A DNA stretch of 7,532 nt, from the NCBI GenBank assembly GCA_020025885.1, contig JAHHRJ010000072.1:1-7532 (forward strand). The letters are read 5' to 3'. The translations under genes were made by a program, and so were the position numbers. How positions within the stretch are numbered: the stretch's first letter is position 1; every line of letters starts with the position of its first letter. This DNA comes from Butyricicoccus sp. (GTDB taxonomy: Bacteria > Bacillota > Clostridia > Oscillospirales > Butyricicoccaceae). The notes beneath the pieces were generated by a model. The model worked only from the letters and a program-made list of their open reading frames with translations, had not been told where the DNA came from and made no database searches. Positions 6,483 through 7,532 of this stretch are shown one piece after another.

Positions 6483-7358
6483 ATGTTAGAATATAACTCT
6501 ATTGCTGCCCTTGTTCAGGCAGCAGAAGAACAGAATATAACGATTTCCGAACTTGTTCTGAACGATCAGGCACAGCAGACAGAAACCCCGCGTGAAGAAC
6601 TGATCGCACACATGCGAGACAATCTACATGTCATGCAAGATGCTGTAAAAGCAGGCAGTGCACAGGATATTAAATCTACAAGTGGGCTGACTGGCGGCGA
6701 TGCATATAAGATGCATGTGTACAGCAAAACTGGTGGTCTCTGTGGATCTTTCTTCAGCAATGCACTTGCACATGCATTGGCTGTCTCTGAGTATAATGCT
6801 GCTATGGGTAAGATCGTAGCCTCTCCAACCGCTGGCTCCTGTGGCATCCTGCCTGGCACCATTCTTCCTCTCATGGAAGAGCGCAAATTGTCCGAAGATA
6901 CCGCAGTCATGGCGCTGTTTACCGCAGGTGCATTTGGTATGGTCATTGCTACCAAGGCATCTATTGCAGGCGCACAGGGCGGCTGTCAGGCAGAATGCGG
7001 CAGTGCTTCTGCTATGGCAGCAGCTGCAATGGTAGAAATGGCTGGCGGCACACCTGCAATGTGCGCACATGCTTGTGCGATTGCCATTAAAAATCAGCTG
7101 GGACTGGTATGTGATCCAATCGCTGGACTGGTTGAAGTACCCTGCGTAAAGCGCAACGCAGGTGGTGTGGCTTGTGCATTTACCGCCGCAGAGCTTGCAC
7201 TGGCAGGGATCAAAAGTGTAATTCCAGTAGACGAAGTCATTGACGCAATGCGTGAAGTTGGCGACTCTATGCCATGTGCGCTGAAAGAAACTGCTATGGG
7301 TGGACTCGCAGCGACTCCAACGGGTATCCGGCTCAAACAAGAAATCTTTGGTGAATAA
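6483..7358 (+). CDS. sdaAA: L-serine dehydratase, iron-sulfur-dependent, alpha subunit
   Basis: A 291-aa catalytic subunit carrying the oxygen-sensitive [4Fe-4S] cluster whose unique iron binds serine. Conserved blocks are TGGDAYKMHVY (70-80), SPTAGSCGILPGT (114-126), GGCQAECGSASAMAAAA (166-182), and CDPIAGLVEVPCVKRNA (210-226). Cys172, Cys210 and Cys221 are the probable cluster ligands, by comparison with single-chain SdaA enzymes where the last two map to TCDP and VPC. The start ATG at 6483 has AAGGAG (6469-6474) at 8-base spacing, and this site includes part of the sdaAB stop codon. The two genes are 12 bases apart. Length and motifs look complete, and the frame is intact to its TAA. The cluster would make the enzyme fit only an anaerobic life, in line with the class III reductase on the left. 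Confidence 0.97.
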   Translation: MLEYNSIAALVQAAEEQNITISELVLNDQAQQTETPREELIAHMRDNLHVMQDAVKAGSAQDIKSTSGLTGGDAYKMHVYSKTGGLCGSFFSNALAHALAVSEYNAAMGKIVASPTAGSCGILPGTILPLMEERKLSEDTAVMALFTAGAFGMVIATKASIAGAQGGCQAECGSASAMAAAAMVEMAGGTPAMCAHACAIAIKNQLGLVCDPIAGLVEVPCVKRNAGGVACAFTAAELALAGIKSVIPVDEVIDAMREVGDSMPCALKETAMGGLAATPTGIRLKQEIFGE

Positions 7359-7364
7359 CAAAAA

Positions 7365-7400
7365 GCCCCCTAGTGTAGGATAATAACTACATAAGGGGGC
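7365..7400 (-). terminator. Hairpin after sdaAA, T-tract on the minus-strand side
   Basis: GCCCCCT (7365-7371) pairs with AGGGGGC (7394-7400), and TGTAG (7374-7378) with CTACA (7387-7391), separated by an A-A mismatch and a G-T pair. On the minus strand the hairpin ends GGGGGC and runs into TTTTTG, a classical Rho-independent terminator for transcription coming from the right. On the plus strand the A-run precedes it and no T-run follows, so for sdaAA it would be a weaker terminator. It may serve convergent genes in both directions. Confidence 0.65.
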
Positions 7401-7480
7401 ATTGCTATGTCGGGTAAAAAAGAAATGAAAAAACCCAAAATTGCAATAACAAATTGAACACTTGAGTAGAATAAAGGTCT

Positions 7481-7532
7481 TTAAGGTTGTATCTGGTAAA
7501 TTCTGTCAAGCTGTTCTTCAAACAATTCCTCG
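7481..7532 (-). CDS. Possible C-terminal end of a minus-strand gene entering from the right
   Basis: One minus-strand frame is open from the window edge to a TAA at 7481-7483 and reads EELFEEQLDRIYQIQP, an acidic, helix-like ending. A minus-strand terminator lies 80 bases beyond it, which fits a gene ending here. Only 16 residues are visible, so neither family nor reality can be established. Chance or a decayed mobile element is also possible. Confidence 0.25.
   Translation of the reverse strand, partial: EELFEEQLDRIYQIQP

Noticed and set aside
6624..7361. Minus-strand frame of 245 codons opposite sdaAA.
   Set aside because: Cys/His/Ser-rich shadow of a clear catalytic gene, with no family resemblance.
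1..7532. CRISPR array, tRNA, rRNA or prophage attachment sites.
   Set aside because: No regularly spaced repeats, no cloverleaf-like sequence and no integrase were seen on either strand.

Overview
The window looks like a chromosomal segment of a strictly anaerobic, low-to-mid G+C Firmicute, most likely a gut-type Clostridia (Oscillospirales-like). This is inference from gene content: an oxygen-sensitive class III ribonucleotide reductase, a two-subunit iron-sulfur L-serine dehydratase, strong AAGGAG-type ribosome binding sites, and an IS200/IS605-type TnpB remnant. No species can be named from the sequence alone.

Left part (1-668, + strand): the C-terminal half of a TnpB RNA-guided nuclease gene, followed by a structured right end that resembles an omega-RNA scaffold. 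Its presumed guide segment runs into the last bases of the neighbouring convergent gene. Middle-left (3728 down to 665, - strand): an anaerobic ribonucleotide reductase operon of nrdD (772 aa), a 67-aa ORF and nrdG. The 67-aa ORF carries the glycyl-radical motif that normally ends NrdD, and the large NrdD ends without it, so the reductase appears split into two polypeptides. A sigma-A-type promoter and an NrdR-box-like palindrome lie upstream of nrdD. 3729-4515 is otherwise an AT-rich divergent intergenic region with no convincing gene.

Right part (4516-7358, + strand): a sodium/proton-coupled amino-acid symporter of the DAACS (SDF) family, a strong hairpin, then sdaAB and sdaAA, the beta and alpha subunits of L-serine dehydratase. 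The layout suggests uptake of L-serine (perhaps also threonine) followed by deamination to pyruvate and ammonia. The transporter has Gly where acidic-substrate homologues have Arg, which fits a neutral substrate. After sdaAA comes a hairpin whose T-tract lies on the minus-strand side, then a short stretch that may be the end of a minus-strand gene entering from the right.

The observation most worth a second look is the split class III reductase, in which the radical-bearing domain is a separate small protein encoded between the catalytic subunit and its activase.
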